A DNA stretch of 64,000 nucleotides from the NCBI GenBank assembly GCA_031655335.1, contig CP134226.1, positions 3,716,001-3,780,000 on the forward strand. Direction: 5' to 3'. The translations under genes were made by a program, and so were the position numbers. This stretch comes from Thalassospiraceae bacterium LMO-SO8 (GTDB lineage: Bacteria > Pseudomonadota > Alphaproteobacteria > Rhodospirillales > Casp-alpha2). How positions within the stretch are numbered: position 1 is the stretch's first letter; every line of letters starts with the position of its first letter. Of this stretch, positions 1-10,488 are shown one piece after another. The notes below the pieces were generated by a model. It saw only the letters and a list, made by a program, of their open reading frames with translations, was not told the DNA's origin and did no database searches.

Positions 1-722
1 GCACCAACGAGCGGGCGGCCACGGTCGCCGGCGCCGCCGAACAGGCCTCGGCCAATGTGCAGACCGTCGCCACGGCGACCGAAGAACTGTCCTCCTCGAT
101 CCAGGAAATCGCCCGTCAGGTCGCGCAGTCGTCCAACGTGGCCGCACGGGCGGTCAACGAGGCCAACCACACGGACGAACAAATCCAAGGACTGGCCCGC
201 GCCGCCCATCGTATCGGCGAGGTCGTCGACATGATCACCGACATCGCCGAGCAGACCAACCTGCTGGCGCTCAACGCGACCATCGAGGCCGCCCGCGCCG
301 GCGACGCCGGCAAGGGCTTCGCCGTGGTCGCCAGCGAGGTCAAGAATCTGGCCAACCAGACCGCCAAGGCGACCGACGAGATCAGCCAGCAGATCGCCGA
401 TATCCAGGCGGAAACCCAGGATGCCGTGCGGGCGATCAAGTCGATCACCTCGACCATCAGCGAGATGAGCGAGATCGCCAGCACCATCGCGTCGGCCGTC
501 GAGGAACAAGGGGCGGCGACCAGCGAGATCGCGCGCAACGTGGAACAGGCCTCGACCGGCACCCAGGAAGTCACCTCCAACATCATCGAGGTGACCCATT
601 CGGCCGGGGAAACCGGCACCGCCGCGACCCAGGTCACCAGCGTCGCCAGTTCCCTGAACACCCAGGCCGATCACCTGAAGCAGCAGGTCGAGAGGTTCCT
701 GGAAGGCGTGCGGGCGGCTTAA
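1..722 (+). CDS. Methyl-accepting chemotaxis protein, C-terminal part (5' truncated)
   Basis: The reading frame is open from the left edge, so the sensory and membrane portions lie outside the window. The visible 240 residues are the cytoplasmic signalling domain. The highly conserved hairpin tip, which contacts CheA and CheW, is present around [20 protein letters not shown]. It is flanked by heptad-rich helices with many Ala, Thr, Glu and Gln residues, as in methylation helices. It would relay ligand binding to the CheA kinase at the membrane. The ligand cannot be inferred. No CheB/CheR-docking pentapeptide is seen at the C-terminus, which ends in [10 protein letters not shown]. Confidence 0.95.
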   Translation, partial: TNERAATVAGAAEQASANVQTVATATEELSSSIQEIARQVAQSSNVAARAVNEANHTDEQIQGLARAAHRIGEVVDMITDIAEQTNLLALNATIEAARAGDAGKGFAVVASEVKNLANQTAKATDEISQQIADIQAETQDAVRAIKSITSTISEMSEIASTIASAVEEQGAATSEIARNVEQASTGTQEVTSNIIEVTHSAGETGTAATQVTSVASSLNTQADHLKQQVERFLEGVRAA

Positions 723-728
723 GACGCC

Positions 729-1016
729 CTAGACGGTCGGCCGGGCGTCGAACCCGGTCACGCCGGGGGCGGTGGCGGGCATGCGGACAACACTGTCCAC
801 CCGCGCCGCCGGCGGGCCTTCGTGGCAGCGTTCAATCATCCGGCGGACGGCATCCGGCCTGCCCGAGAACACCGCCTCGACCGTACCGTCGCGGCGGTTG
901 CGGACCCAGCCCGAAAGCCCCAGTTCCCGCGCCTGCTCGCAGGTCCAGCCCCGGAACCACACGCCTTGGACCCGGCCGGAAATGACGACATGAACGGTTT
1001 CGATGGGGCCGGACAT
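729..1016 (-). CDS. acyP: Acylphosphatase
   Basis: This 95-residue protein matches the acylphosphatase family in length and pattern. It hydrolyses carboxyl-phosphate bonds of small acyl phosphates in the cytoplasm. The signature [11 protein letters not shown] carries the catalytic Arg at residue 22, and the catalytic Asn is at residue 40 in [13 protein letters not shown]. Its ATG lies 26 bp after the propionyl-CoA carboxylase alpha stop, so the two are probably cotranscribed. The physiological link is uncertain. It converges with the chemoreceptor gene with only 6 bp between the stops. Confidence 0.93.
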   Translation of the reverse strand: MSGPIETVHVVISGRVQGVWFRGWTCEQARELGLSGWVRNRRDGTVEAVFSGRPDAVRRMIERCHEGPPAARVDSVVRMPATAPGVTGFDARPTV

Positions 1017-1042
1017 GACGGCCTGTCACTCCGTCGGGGCGG

Positions 1043-3028
<1,986 letters not shown>

Positions 3029-3170
3029 TATTCGGCCGGCCCTGTTTGTTATTTCCGTGTTTGAACCTGTGACGGTTCGTCCTTCTGGCCTGAAACGGCC
3101 AATCCAACCCCGCCATTGGTGTAACCGAATTCACACGCTATTGCAGCGCAAAATTCGGCTTCCCGCGTTG

Positions 3171-3186
3171 ATTCTACTAGTAGAAT
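3171..3186. promoter_or_regulatory. Perfect 16-bp palindrome upstream of pccA
   Basis: ATTCTACTAGTAGAAT is a perfect inverted repeat without spacer, lying between the pccA start and the stop of the 2TM gene. It has no T-tract on either strand, so an operator is more likely than a terminator. A second, weaker dyad (TTGC-AGC-GCAA) lies nearby at 3141-3151. No regulator is encoded next to it. Confidence 0.4.
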
Positions 3187-3220
3187 TGGCCGTTCCGGAC
3201 CTGTTCACGGTTCCGGCCGC

Positions 3221-3460
3221 CTAGTTCTTCCCGGTCAGGCCATCGAACAGCCCCATCACCCAGGCCGCATGCAGCGCCAGCGGCGCGCCCCAGGCGACCA
3301 TGGGGTAGATGAACCACAACTGGTCCGGCGTCTTGAGGTAGTTCAAGGCGGCGCAGCCGGCGATGGTGATAAAGTATATCAGCAAATGCAGGGCGAAACC
3401 CTTGAGGCGATTGCGGGTGCGCGCATCGTCATCGTCTTCGGCGGGGTCGTGATCGTTCAT
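3221..3460 (-). CDS. Small 2TM-domain membrane protein
   Basis: This 79-residue protein has an acidic N-terminus (DPAEDDDDAR) followed by two hydrophobic helices, about residues 23-40 and 48-68. An aromatic and proline turn (LWFIYPMVAWG) lies between them. This layout resembles the 2TM domain family, which has no assigned function but is sometimes fused to histidine kinases. It stands alone here, divergent from the SLC13 gene with 64 bp between starts. It lies upstream of pccA, but a 190-bp gap argues against tight coupling. Confidence 0.72.
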   Translation of the reverse strand: MNDHDPAEDDDDARTRNRLKGFALHLLIYFITIAGCAALNYLKTPDQLWFIYPMVAWGAPLALHAAWVMGLFDGLTGKN

Positions 3461-3524
3461 GGCGGGTCCTTCGTCTGGTCTTTAATCTAGGCCCGCGCCG
3501 CCGCCACTGCCAACACAGGAAGCC

Positions 3525-5009
3525 ATGATGACCGCAGATTCCAGCCCGCCCCCCAGCCCGGAAGGCGCCCGCCCGGCCGCGCCGCTCGTTGGATTGGCGG
3601 CGGGGCCGGCTCTGTGCCTGGCCCTGGCCGCCCTGCCGGCACCCGACGGGCTTGGCCGGGAGGCCTGGATGACCGCCGGGGTGGCGGTCTGGATGGCCCT
3701 GTGGTGGCTGACCCAGGCCGTGCCGCTGGCCGTCACCGCCCTGCTGCCGGTCCTGCTGTTTCCCGTGCTGGGCATCGCCAAGGCCGCCGATGCGGCCCAT
3801 CCCTACGCCCATCCCCTGGTCTTCCTGTTCCTCGGCGGCTTCGTCATCGCGCTCACCATCGAACGCTGGAACCTGCACCGCCGCGTCGCCATCGCCATCG
3901 TCTCCGTCGCCGGGGTGCGCCCGGACCGTCTGATCGGCGGCTTCATGCTGGCCACGGCGGGGCTCAGCATGTGGGTGTCCAACACGGCGACGACCCTGAT
4001 GATGGTGCCCATCGGGCTCAGCGTCGTCGCCTTCATCGAAGGCCGGCGCCAGGACGGTGCGCCGCCCACACCCGCTCAGGACCGTTTCGCCCGCGGCCTG
4101 CTGCTCGCCATCGCCTACGCCGCCAGCATCGGCGGCACGGCGACCCTGATCGGCACGCCGCCCAATGCCTTTCTCGCGGGATACCTGGCGCAGAACCACG
4201 GAGTAGACCTCGGGTTCGCGCGCTGGATGCTGCTGGGCGTTCCCCTGGCGGCCGTCATGCTGCTGGCCGCCTGGCTGCTGCTGACGCGGGTCCTCTACCC
4301 GGCGAACGGCCTGGACCTGACACGTGTCGCCGCCGGCATCGCGGCCGAAAAGGCCCGCCTCGCCCCGCCCGCGCGCGGTGAGGCGCTGACCGCCCTGCTG
4401 TTCGCCGCCGTGGCCCTGGCCTGGGTGTTTCAGCCCTTGATCGCCGACATCGTTCCGGTCAGCGACACCGCCATCGCACTCGCCGGGGCCGTCGCCGCCT
4501 TCGCCATCCCCGTGAACCTGAAAAAGCGGGAATTTCTGATGGACTGGGACCACGCCATCCACCTGCCCTGGGGCATCCTGATTTTGCTGGGCGGCGGGTT
4601 TTCCCTGGCCGAAGCCATACAATCGACGGGCCTCGCCGCTTGGCTGGGCGGCCTCGTCGCCAGCGGCGGCCATCTGCCGCTGATCCTGCTGTTGCTGGCG
4701 ATCACCGGGCTTGTCGTGTTCCTGACCGAGATCACGTCGAACACGGCGACCGCCGCCGTGTTCATCCCCGTGGCCGCGACCCTGGCCGTCAGCATGGGGT
4801 TCGACGCCGTGACCTTCGCCGTGCCCGTGGCGCTGGCCGCCAGCTGCGCCTTCATGATGCCCGTGGCGACCCCGCCCAACGCCATCGTGTTTGCCGCCGG
4901 GCGGCTCGACGTCGTGCATATGTGCGCCGCCGGGGTCTTCCTGAACCTGATCGCGACGGCGGTGATCGCCGGGGCGGCGCTGGTCCTGGTCCCGATCGTG
5001 TTCGGCTAG
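3525..5009 (+). CDS. SLC13/DASS-family sodium-coupled anion symporter
   Basis: This 494-residue, very hydrophobic integral membrane protein belongs to the divalent anion:Na+ symporter (CitT/SLC13) family, which imports dicarboxylates, citrate or sulfate with sodium. Both copies of the family's Ser-Asn-Thr signature are visible: SNTATTLMMVP near residue 152 and TSNTATAAVFIPV near residue 404. They form the two-fold repeated substrate and sodium site. Several conserved stretches (GGFVIALTIERWNLHRR, GTATLIGTPPNAF, MMPVATPPNAIVF) also fit. The substrate cannot be read from the sequence. It is followed after 77 bp by the N-carbamoyl amino acid hydrolase gene, so coupled transport and hydrolysis is possible but unproven. 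Confidence 0.93.
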   Translation: MMTADSSPPPSPEGARPAAPLVGLAAGPALCLALAALPAPDGLGREAWMTAGVAVWMALWWLTQAVPLAVTALLPVLLFPVLGIAKAADAAHPYAHPLVFLFLGGFVIALTIERWNLHRRVAIAIVSVAGVRPDRLIGGFMLATAGLSMWVSNTATTLMMVPIGLSVVAFIEGRRQDGAPPTPAQDRFARGLLLAIAYAASIGGTATLIGTPPNAFLAGYLAQNHGVDLGFARWMLLGVPLAAVMLLAAWLLLTRVLYPANGLDLTRVAAGIAAEKARLAPPARGEALTALLFAAVALAWVFQPLIADIVPVSDTAIALAGAVAAFAIPVNLKKREFLMDWDHAIHLPWGILILLGGGFSLAEAIQSTGLAAWLGGLVASGGHLPLILLLLAITGLVVFLTEITSNTATAAVFIPVAATLAVSMGFDAVTFAVPVALAASCAFMMPVATPPNAIVFAAGRLDVVHMCAAGVFLNLIATAVIAGAALVLVPIVFG

Positions 5010-5086
5010 CACCGCCCGGCTTGTCGGCCCCGCCGTCCGTCCCGTATTCTCGCGGCCCCGCAGTCCCACAAGAAACGGAATACACC

Positions 5087-6022
5087 ATGACTCGTATCGT
5101 CCGCGTCGCCGCCGCCCAGCAGGGCCCCAATCTGGAAACCGACAGCCGCCAGGTCATCGTCGCCCGTCTGCTCGACATGATGAAACAGGCGAAATCCAAG
5201 GGCGCCGACTTGGTCGTCTACACGGAAACGGCGCTGACCACCTTTTTCCCCCGCTTCTATGCGGAAAACCGCGCCGACATGGACCCCTGGTTCGAACGCG
5301 ACATGCCGAATGACGCGACGCGCCCCCTGTTCGACTACGCCGCCGACAACAACATCGGGTTTTCATTGGGATATGCGGAACTGACCCCCGACGGTCACCA
5401 CTTCAACACCCAGATCCTGGTCGACAAGGCGGGCGCCATCGTCGGCAAGTACCGCAAGGTGCATCTGCCGGGCCATGTGGAGCTGGAGTCCGAACGGCGC
5501 TTCCAGCATCTGGAGAAACGCTATTTCGAGCCGGGCGACCTGGGCTTCCCGGTGTGGCGCACCATGGGCGGCGTCATGGGCATGTGCATCTGCAACGACC
5601 GCCGCTGGCCGGAAACCTACCGGGTCATGGGCCTGCAAGGGGTGGAACTCGTCATGCTCGGCTACAACACGCCGTCGTGGAATGGCCTGGGCGGCCCGGA
5701 CACGCCCGAACTGCGCCACCATCATTCACGCCTCAGCATGCAGGCCGGGGCCTATCAGAACGCGACCTGGGTGGTCGGCGTCGCCAAGGCCGGCGAGGAA
5801 GCGCCGGGCTATCACCTCATGGGCGGGTCCTGCATCATCAACCCGGACGGCCAGGTGGTGGCCGAGGCGGAGACCGAGGACGACGAGGTCATCGTCCACG
5901 ACTGCGACCTCGACGCCTGCGCGTTCCTCAAGAACTCGACCTTCAACTTCGCCGCCCACCGGCGCACGGAGCACTACGGCCTGATCACGGAACGCACGGG
6001 CGCCGTGCCGCCGCCCGAGTAA
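5087..6022 (+). CDS. N-carbamoyl-D-amino-acid hydrolase (nitrilase superfamily)
   Basis: This 311-residue cytoplasmic amidohydrolase would convert N-carbamoyl-D-amino acids to D-amino acids, CO2 and ammonia. The nitrilase-superfamily triad is complete: Glu47 in YTETALT, Lys124 in GKYRKVHLPG, and Cys169 in CICNDRRWPE. The last block is characteristic of the D-carbamoylase group. The frame is open further upstream, but that part overlaps the symporter. The ATG at 5087 gives the family N-terminus (MTRIVRVAAAQ) and the usual length. No dihydropyrimidinase/hydantoinase or racemase lies beside it, so its substrate source is unclear. The Coq7-like gene follows after 12 bp. Confidence 0.9.
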   Translation: MTRIVRVAAAQQGPNLETDSRQVIVARLLDMMKQAKSKGADLVVYTETALTTFFPRFYAENRADMDPWFERDMPNDATRPLFDYAADNNIGFSLGYAELTPDGHHFNTQILVDKAGAIVGKYRKVHLPGHVELESERRFQHLEKRYFEPGDLGFPVWRTMGGVMGMCICNDRRWPETYRVMGLQGVELVMLGYNTPSWNGLGGPDTPELRHHHSRLSMQAGAYQNATWVVGVAKAGEEAPGYHLMGGSCIINPDGQVVAEAETEDDEVIVHDCDLDACAFLKNSTFNFAAHRRTEHYGLITERTGAVPPPE

Positions 6023-6034
6023 CAGCAAAAGACC

Positions 6035-6628
6035 ATGGATCAACCTGACCGCACCATTGCTCGGATTCTTAAGGTGAATCACGCCGGCGAATACGGGGCG
6101 ATCCGTATCTACCGAGCGCAATTATTGATGGCGCGGCGCCTCTATCCAGACATCGTGGATTTTCTGGAAACCACATTGGAACATGAGATCCACCATTGCT
6201 CTGCATTTCGCCAAGCCATGCCCCAATGGTCAGCGAGGCCGTGCCGCATCATGGCGTTGTGGGGCAATGGCGGCTGGGTCCTGGGATTCGTCACCGCTCT
6301 GATCGGTAGGAACAGCATCTGGATATGCACTGCGGCGGTGGAGGCCACGGTTCATCGACACCTGGAAGACCAATTGGGATTTCTCCACGATAGAGCACCG
6401 GGCTTACATCAGCTGATCACCGGCATCCAAATAGAGGAACGGGAGCATTTGCGGTACGCGCAGCAGCAAATCGCCCGTCATGGCGTTTGGGAGGAGCTCC
6501 TCACTTGGACTATCAGCCTGTCCACGGAGATTGCTATCTGGTTATCCACTTGGGGTGAGTCTACGCGGATGGCCAAGATCCTAAAACGTCAGGGAACCGG
6601 ACCGACGCAACCCACAGTGGTGAAATGA
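6035..6628 (+). CDS. Coq7-like diiron hydroxylase (demethoxyubiquinone hydroxylase family)
   Basis: This 197-residue protein has all six carboxylate and histidine ligands of the Coq7 diiron fold: Glu19 (NHAGEYG), Glu51 and His54 (EHEIHH), Glu103 (VEATVHRH), and Glu135 and His138 (EEREH). Coq7 enzymes hydroxylate demethoxyubiquinone late in ubiquinone synthesis, as peripheral membrane proteins. The middle and C-terminal parts look divergent from a typical Coq7, including a Trp-rich tail before KRQGTGPTQP. The DNA is less GC-rich and shows weaker third-position GC bias than its neighbours, suggesting horizontal acquisition or relaxed selection. It could be a paralogue with another substrate. 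It sits 12 bp after the carbamoylase and 7 bp before the quinone reductase-like gene. Confidence 0.82.
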   Translation: MDQPDRTIARILKVNHAGEYGAIRIYRAQLLMARRLYPDIVDFLETTLEHEIHHCSAFRQAMPQWSARPCRIMALWGNGGWVLGFVTALIGRNSIWICTAAVEATVHRHLEDQLGFLHDRAPGLHQLITGIQIEEREHLRYAQQQIARHGVWEELLTWTISLSTEIAIWLSTWGESTRMAKILKRQGTGPTQPTVVK

Positions 6629-6635
6629 CAACGCC

Positions 6636-7337
6636 ATGAACGTCTTGATCGTCCACGCCCATCCGGAACCGAAGTCGTTCAACACGGCGCTGCGCGATCA
6701 TTCCGTCAAGATACTTAACGGTCTGGGCCGTGCGGTTCAGGTCTCCGACCTGTACGCCATGGGCTTCAACCCGGTCGCGGGGCCGGGGGATTTCGGGGAC
6801 CGCGCCGATCCGGACTATCTGGTCTACGCGCTCGAACAGCGCCATGGGCACGAGACGGGCACCCTGGCCCCCGACATCCGGGCCGAGATCGACAAGCTGA
6901 TGTGGTGCGATCTTCTGATCCTGCACTTCCCGCTTTACTGGTTTTCCGTCCCCGCCATCCTCAAGGGCTGGATCGACCGGGTGCTGGTCTCGGGCCTGAC
7001 CTACGGCGGGCGGCGGTTCTATGACCGGGGCGGCTTGGCGGGCAAACGCGCCCTGCTGACCCTGACGCTCGGCGGGCGGGAACACATGCTGGACAATGAT
7101 GCCGCCGTCCACGGGCGCCTGAACGACATGCTGAAGCCATTGCTGCAGGGCACCCTGGCCTATACGGGCATGACCGTGCTGCCGCCCTTCGTGGCCTGGC
7201 ATGTGCCCTATGTGGATGATGCCGCGCGGGCGGGATACCTGGAGACCTACGCGGAACACTTAAGAAATCTCGACAATTTGACGCCCCTCGCCTTCCCCTC
7301 CCTCGACGATTTCGACGTGGCCATGAGGCCCAAGTAA
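6636..7337 (+). CDS. NAD(P)H:quinone oxidoreductase-like flavodoxin-fold protein
   Basis: This 233-residue protein belongs to the NQO1/MdaB-type flavodoxin-fold family, which binds FAD or FMN and makes two-electron reductions of quinones. The N-terminus MNVLIVHAHPEPKSFN is the phosphate-binding strand-loop. LHFPLYWFSVPAILKGWIDR is the conserved active-site block, followed by GLTYGG. It is soluble and cytoplasmic. Its ATG lies 7 bp after the Coq7-like stop, which suggests one transcript and a shared role in quinone chemistry. The family covers many substrates, so the electron acceptor is not certain. Confidence 0.85.
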   Translation: MNVLIVHAHPEPKSFNTALRDHSVKILNGLGRAVQVSDLYAMGFNPVAGPGDFGDRADPDYLVYALEQRHGHETGTLAPDIRAEIDKLMWCDLLILHFPLYWFSVPAILKGWIDRVLVSGLTYGGRRFYDRGGLAGKRALLTLTLGGREHMLDNDAAVHGRLNDMLKPLLQGTLAYTGMTVLPPFVAWHVPYVDDAARAGYLETYAEHLRNLDNLTPLAFPSLDDFDVAMRPK

Positions 7338-7437
7338 GTCTTGGCGGCAACCAACCCTCGGATAACGGCTGGCCCCTCGGCCAGTGCTGGGTTAAACCTT
7401 TGGTCACCTTCATGCCGTCTGTTCGAGAGCGCCCAAC

Positions 7438-9132
7438 GTGAATTTACTGCAAGAAGCATTCGCCGCGCACCAATCCGGCAGGCTTCAAGATGCCCAGCGC
7501 CTGTACCGCGCGTTCATCCAGGCCAACCCCGGGCACGCGGAGGCCCATCATCTGCTTGGCGTCGCCTGCATGCAGATGGGCAACCTGTTGAGCGCCATCG
7601 AGGCCTTGACCCAGGCGGTCGACCTGAACCCCAAGAATCCGAATTATTTCAACAACCTGGGCCTGGCGCAGTTTTACCGCAACGACGCCGCGGCGGCGCG
7701 GGACAGCTATCAACGCGCCCTCGCCCTGGCGCCGAACAATCCGGACACGCTGAACAACCTGGGGATGGCGCTGCAACGGCTCCAGGATTTGACGGGCGCC
7801 GTCGCCAGTTTCGAGGCCGCGCTCCGGATCAATCCGGACGAACCTGAAATTCTCCACAACTACGGCATCGCCTTGCGCGACGACGGGCAGGCGGCCAAAG
7901 CCATGGCGGCCCTGAAGAAAGCCATCGCCGTCAGCGGCGGCATCCCCGACACCCATGCCGCCCTGGCGTCCTTGCAGTTCGTGTTCGACCAGTATGACGA
8001 CGCCATCGCGTCCTGCTGGGCGGCGGTCAAGCTGGACCCCCTGCATATCGACGCCCACAAAACCTTCAAAGGCCTGAAGAACGCCATGAGCCGCGAGAGC
8101 GAGCGTTACGACACGTTTCGCTGGGCGCTGGAGGCGATGCCGCAGAACCCAAAGGCCTACGAACAATACGGCTGGGAACTGGCGCAGGACGAAAAATTCA
8201 CCGAGGCCGAGCCGATCCTGCGCCAAGCGCTTGAGATCGATCCCGACCTGCCCATCGCCCTGACCTGCCTGGGCTGGTCCCTGTCCATGCAAGGGCGGCA
8301 CGATGAGGCCCTGCCCCATCATGCCCGGGCGGCGGAATTATCGCCGGACGATCCGCAAATCCTGGAAAGCTACGGCCAGAGCCTGATCCGCGCCGGCCGC
8401 CCCGGCGACGCGGTCGCCGTGCTCATGAAGGCGCACCGGATCGTCCCGCGCCTGAGCACCGTCATCGGCACCATGACCATCGCCATGGTCGAAGCCGGCG
8501 ATCCCGCCGTCGATACCTTCGTCGACTACGACGCCGACGTGGTCACGCAGATGCTGCCCACGCCCGCCGGGTTTCCGGACATGGCTGCCTTCAACGACGC
8601 CCTGCATGCGGAACTGGAAAAACGCCACCAGAAGGGTTCGCTCCCCCTCGACCAGACCATGCGCGGCGGCACGCAGATTCCCAACAACCTGTTCCGCAAC
8701 GCGTCGGGCCATGTCCTGACCGTGCGGAACATGATCCTCGATGCCATCCGCGCCTATGTCGATGGGCTGGAGGACGACCCCGACCACCCGTTCCTGCGCT
8801 ACATCAACCGGGACTTCCGGTTTACCGGCGCCTGGTCGACGATCCTGTACGGCGCCGGATACGACGCCAGCCATGTCCACAACGAAGGCTGGCTGTCGGG
8901 CGTGTACTACGTGAAGGCTCCGGAATTGGACGAGGACCGCTGGGCATCCGGCGAGGGCTGTATCCAGTTCGGCGCGCCGCCGGACGCCTTCGTCAGCGAC
9001 AAGAACCGGACCCGAAGGCTGATCCGGCCGCAGTCCGGGTTGTTGGTGCTGTTCCCGTCCTATGTCTGGCACGGCGTCAAGCCGTTCACCCAGGAAGGCC
9101 TGCGCCACTCCATCGCCTTCGACATCAAGTAG
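7438..9132 (+). CDS. TPR-repeat protein with C-terminal 2OG-Fe(II) oxygenase-like domain
   Basis: This 564-residue protein starts at a GTG; no ATG in frame lies close upstream. Residues 1 to about 350 are tandem tetratricopeptide repeats, with recurrent patterns such as NNLGLAQFYR, NNLGMALQRL and ALRINPDEPEILHNYG. Residues about 380-564 resemble the putative 2-oxoglutarate/Fe(II) oxygenase family often found behind TPR arrays: HVHNEGWLSGVYYVKAP supplies a metal-ligand region, and PSYVWHGVKPF plus the terminal HSIAFDIK supply the distal His and Arg-like segment. A protein-modifying or secondary-metabolic hydroxylation role is plausible, with the TPRs selecting the substrate. The target is unknown. 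It converges with the BaiN-like gene, 9 bp away. Confidence 0.82.
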   Translation: MNLLQEAFAAHQSGRLQDAQRLYRAFIQANPGHAEAHHLLGVACMQMGNLLSAIEALTQAVDLNPKNPNYFNNLGLAQFYRNDAAAARDSYQRALALAPNNPDTLNNLGMALQRLQDLTGAVASFEAALRINPDEPEILHNYGIALRDDGQAAKAMAALKKAIAVSGGIPDTHAALASLQFVFDQYDDAIASCWAAVKLDPLHIDAHKTFKGLKNAMSRESERYDTFRWALEAMPQNPKAYEQYGWELAQDEKFTEAEPILRQALEIDPDLPIALTCLGWSLSMQGRHDEALPHHARAAELSPDDPQILESYGQSLIRAGRPGDAVAVLMKAHRIVPRLSTVIGTMTIAMVEAGDPAVDTFVDYDADVVTQMLPTPAGFPDMAAFNDALHAELEKRHQKGSLPLDQTMRGGTQIPNNLFRNASGHVLTVRNMILDAIRAYVDGLEDDPDHPFLRYINRDFRFTGAWSTILYGAGYDASHVHNEGWLSGVYYVKAPELDEDRWASGEGCIQFGAPPDAFVSDKNRTRRLIRPQSGLLVLFPSYVWHGVKPFTQEGLRHSIAFDIK

Positions 9133-9141
9133 CCCGCGGCC

Positions 9142-10314
9142 CTAGACCACCTCGCCGCAGGCATGGCCCGACGCCCAGGCCCATTGGAAATTGAAGCCGC
9201 CGAGATGGCCGGTCACGTCCACGGCCTCGCCGATGAAGTACAGGCCCGGCGCGTCCTTCGCTTCCATGGTCTTCGACGACAAATCCCGCGTATCGACCCC
9301 GCCGACCGTGACCTCCGCCGTGCGCTCGCCCTCCGTGCCGGCCGGCGTGACGGCCCAGGCATTGACCTGATCTCCCAGGGCGCGCAGGCGCTTGTCCGGC
9401 TGGTCGGCCAGACGGCCGAGGCAGCCTGTCCATTCGCAGAGCCTTTGCGCCAGGCTTTTCGGCAGCACCTGGGCCAGCGCCGTCGGCACCTCTTTCTTCG
9501 GTTGCGTCCGCTTCCATTCCTTCAGCATTTGGAACAGGTCCGTGCCCGGCAAAAGGTCGAACAGGATCGTGTCTCCCGGCCGCCAGTAGGATGAAATTTG
9601 CAGCACCACCGGCCCGCTAAGCCCGCGATGGGTGAACAAGAGCGCCTCGGCGAAGCGCACCTTGCCGAGCGCCGCCGTGGCCTCGACCGAGACGCCGGAC
9701 AGGCCCTCGAGCCGTGCCAGCATGGCCGCGTCGAAGGTCAGCGGCACCAACCCCGGGCGCGGCGTGACGACACGCAGCCCGAATTGTTTGGCGATCTCGT
9801 AGGCGAAGCGGCTGGCCCCCATCTTGGGAATCGACGGCCCGCCCGTGGCGATGACCAGCGCCGCGCCCGAAAACGTCCCCTTGTCCGTGTCCACGCGGAA
9901 CCGCGCGCCGTCCCGGGCGACCGCGGTCACGTTGACCGCCGTGCGGATGTCCGCCCCCCTGGCCTCGTCCAATAACAGGTCGATGATCTGCTGCGCGTTG
10001 TCGTCGCAGAACAGCTGGCCCAGGGTCTTTTCGTGATAGGCGATGCCGTGCTTTTCCACCAGGGCGATGAAATCGCGCTGGGTATAGCGCTTGAGCGCCG
10101 AGACGCAGAAATGCGGATTGTCCGACAGGAAGTTCGCGGGGGCCGCGTGCAGGTTGGTGAAATTGGCCCGCCCACCGCCGGAAATGCGCACCTTCTGCGC
10201 GACCTTGGGGTTGCGTTCCAGCACCAGCACCCGGCGCCCGCGCCGGACCGCCCCGGCGGCGCACATGAGCCCCGCCGCCCCCGCGCCGATGATGATGACG
10301 TCGAAGTCTTCCAT
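9142..10314 (-). CDS. BaiN/HI0933-family NAD(P)/FAD-dependent flavoprotein
   Basis: This 390-residue flavoprotein begins with a Rossmann FAD site, IIGAGAAGLMCA, with glycines at residues 10, 12 and 15. KVRISGGGRANFTN is diagnostic of the HI0933/BaiN family, and GLYFIGEAVDVTGHLGGFN near the C-terminus is the second FAD-contact block. The insert domain between them fits the family length of about 390-400. Members are often annotated as oxidoreductases of unknown substrate; BaiN itself reduces bile-acid enones, but that specificity should not be transferred here. It is transcribed divergently from the Old Yellow Enzyme gene, with 174 bp between the starts. Confidence 0.9.
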   Translation of the reverse strand: MEDFDVIIIGAGAAGLMCAAGAVRRGRRVLVLERNPKVAQKVRISGGGRANFTNLHAAPANFLSDNPHFCVSALKRYTQRDFIALVEKHGIAYHEKTLGQLFCDDNAQQIIDLLLDEARGADIRTAVNVTAVARDGARFRVDTDKGTFSGAALVIATGGPSIPKMGASRFAYEIAKQFGLRVVTPRPGLVPLTFDAAMLARLEGLSGVSVEATAALGKVRFAEALLFTHRGLSGPVVLQISSYWRPGDTILFDLLPGTDLFQMLKEWKRTQPKKEVPTALAQVLPKSLAQRLCEWTGCLGRLADQPDKRLRALGDQVNAWAVTPAGTEGERTAEVTVGGVDTRDLSSKTMEAKDAPGLYFIGEAVDVTGHLGGFNFQWAWASGHACGEVV

Positions 10315-10488
10315 CCGCGTCCTATAGCCGACTGCCGGCCCATTCCCAAGCGCGGGTTGTCAGGCGGCACGGGGCTCCCCATTTGTCCGGAACAGGGAAT
10401 TCCACTAGGCTTTCCCGCATCCCGCCGCTGATTTCACCCTCCGCGCTTCCGCGACACCTCCCGCACTCTCAACAACCGATGGACCGCC

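Noticed and set aside
3429-5069. A 546-codon minus-strand frame opposite the SLC13 gene
   Set aside because: The translation is Gly/Gln/Arg/His-rich without domains; the plus-strand protein has clear membrane helices and motifs.
7369-7384. Hairpin CTGGCC/GGCCAG after the quinone reductase-like gene
   Set aside because: Short stem with no T-run; not enough for a terminator call.
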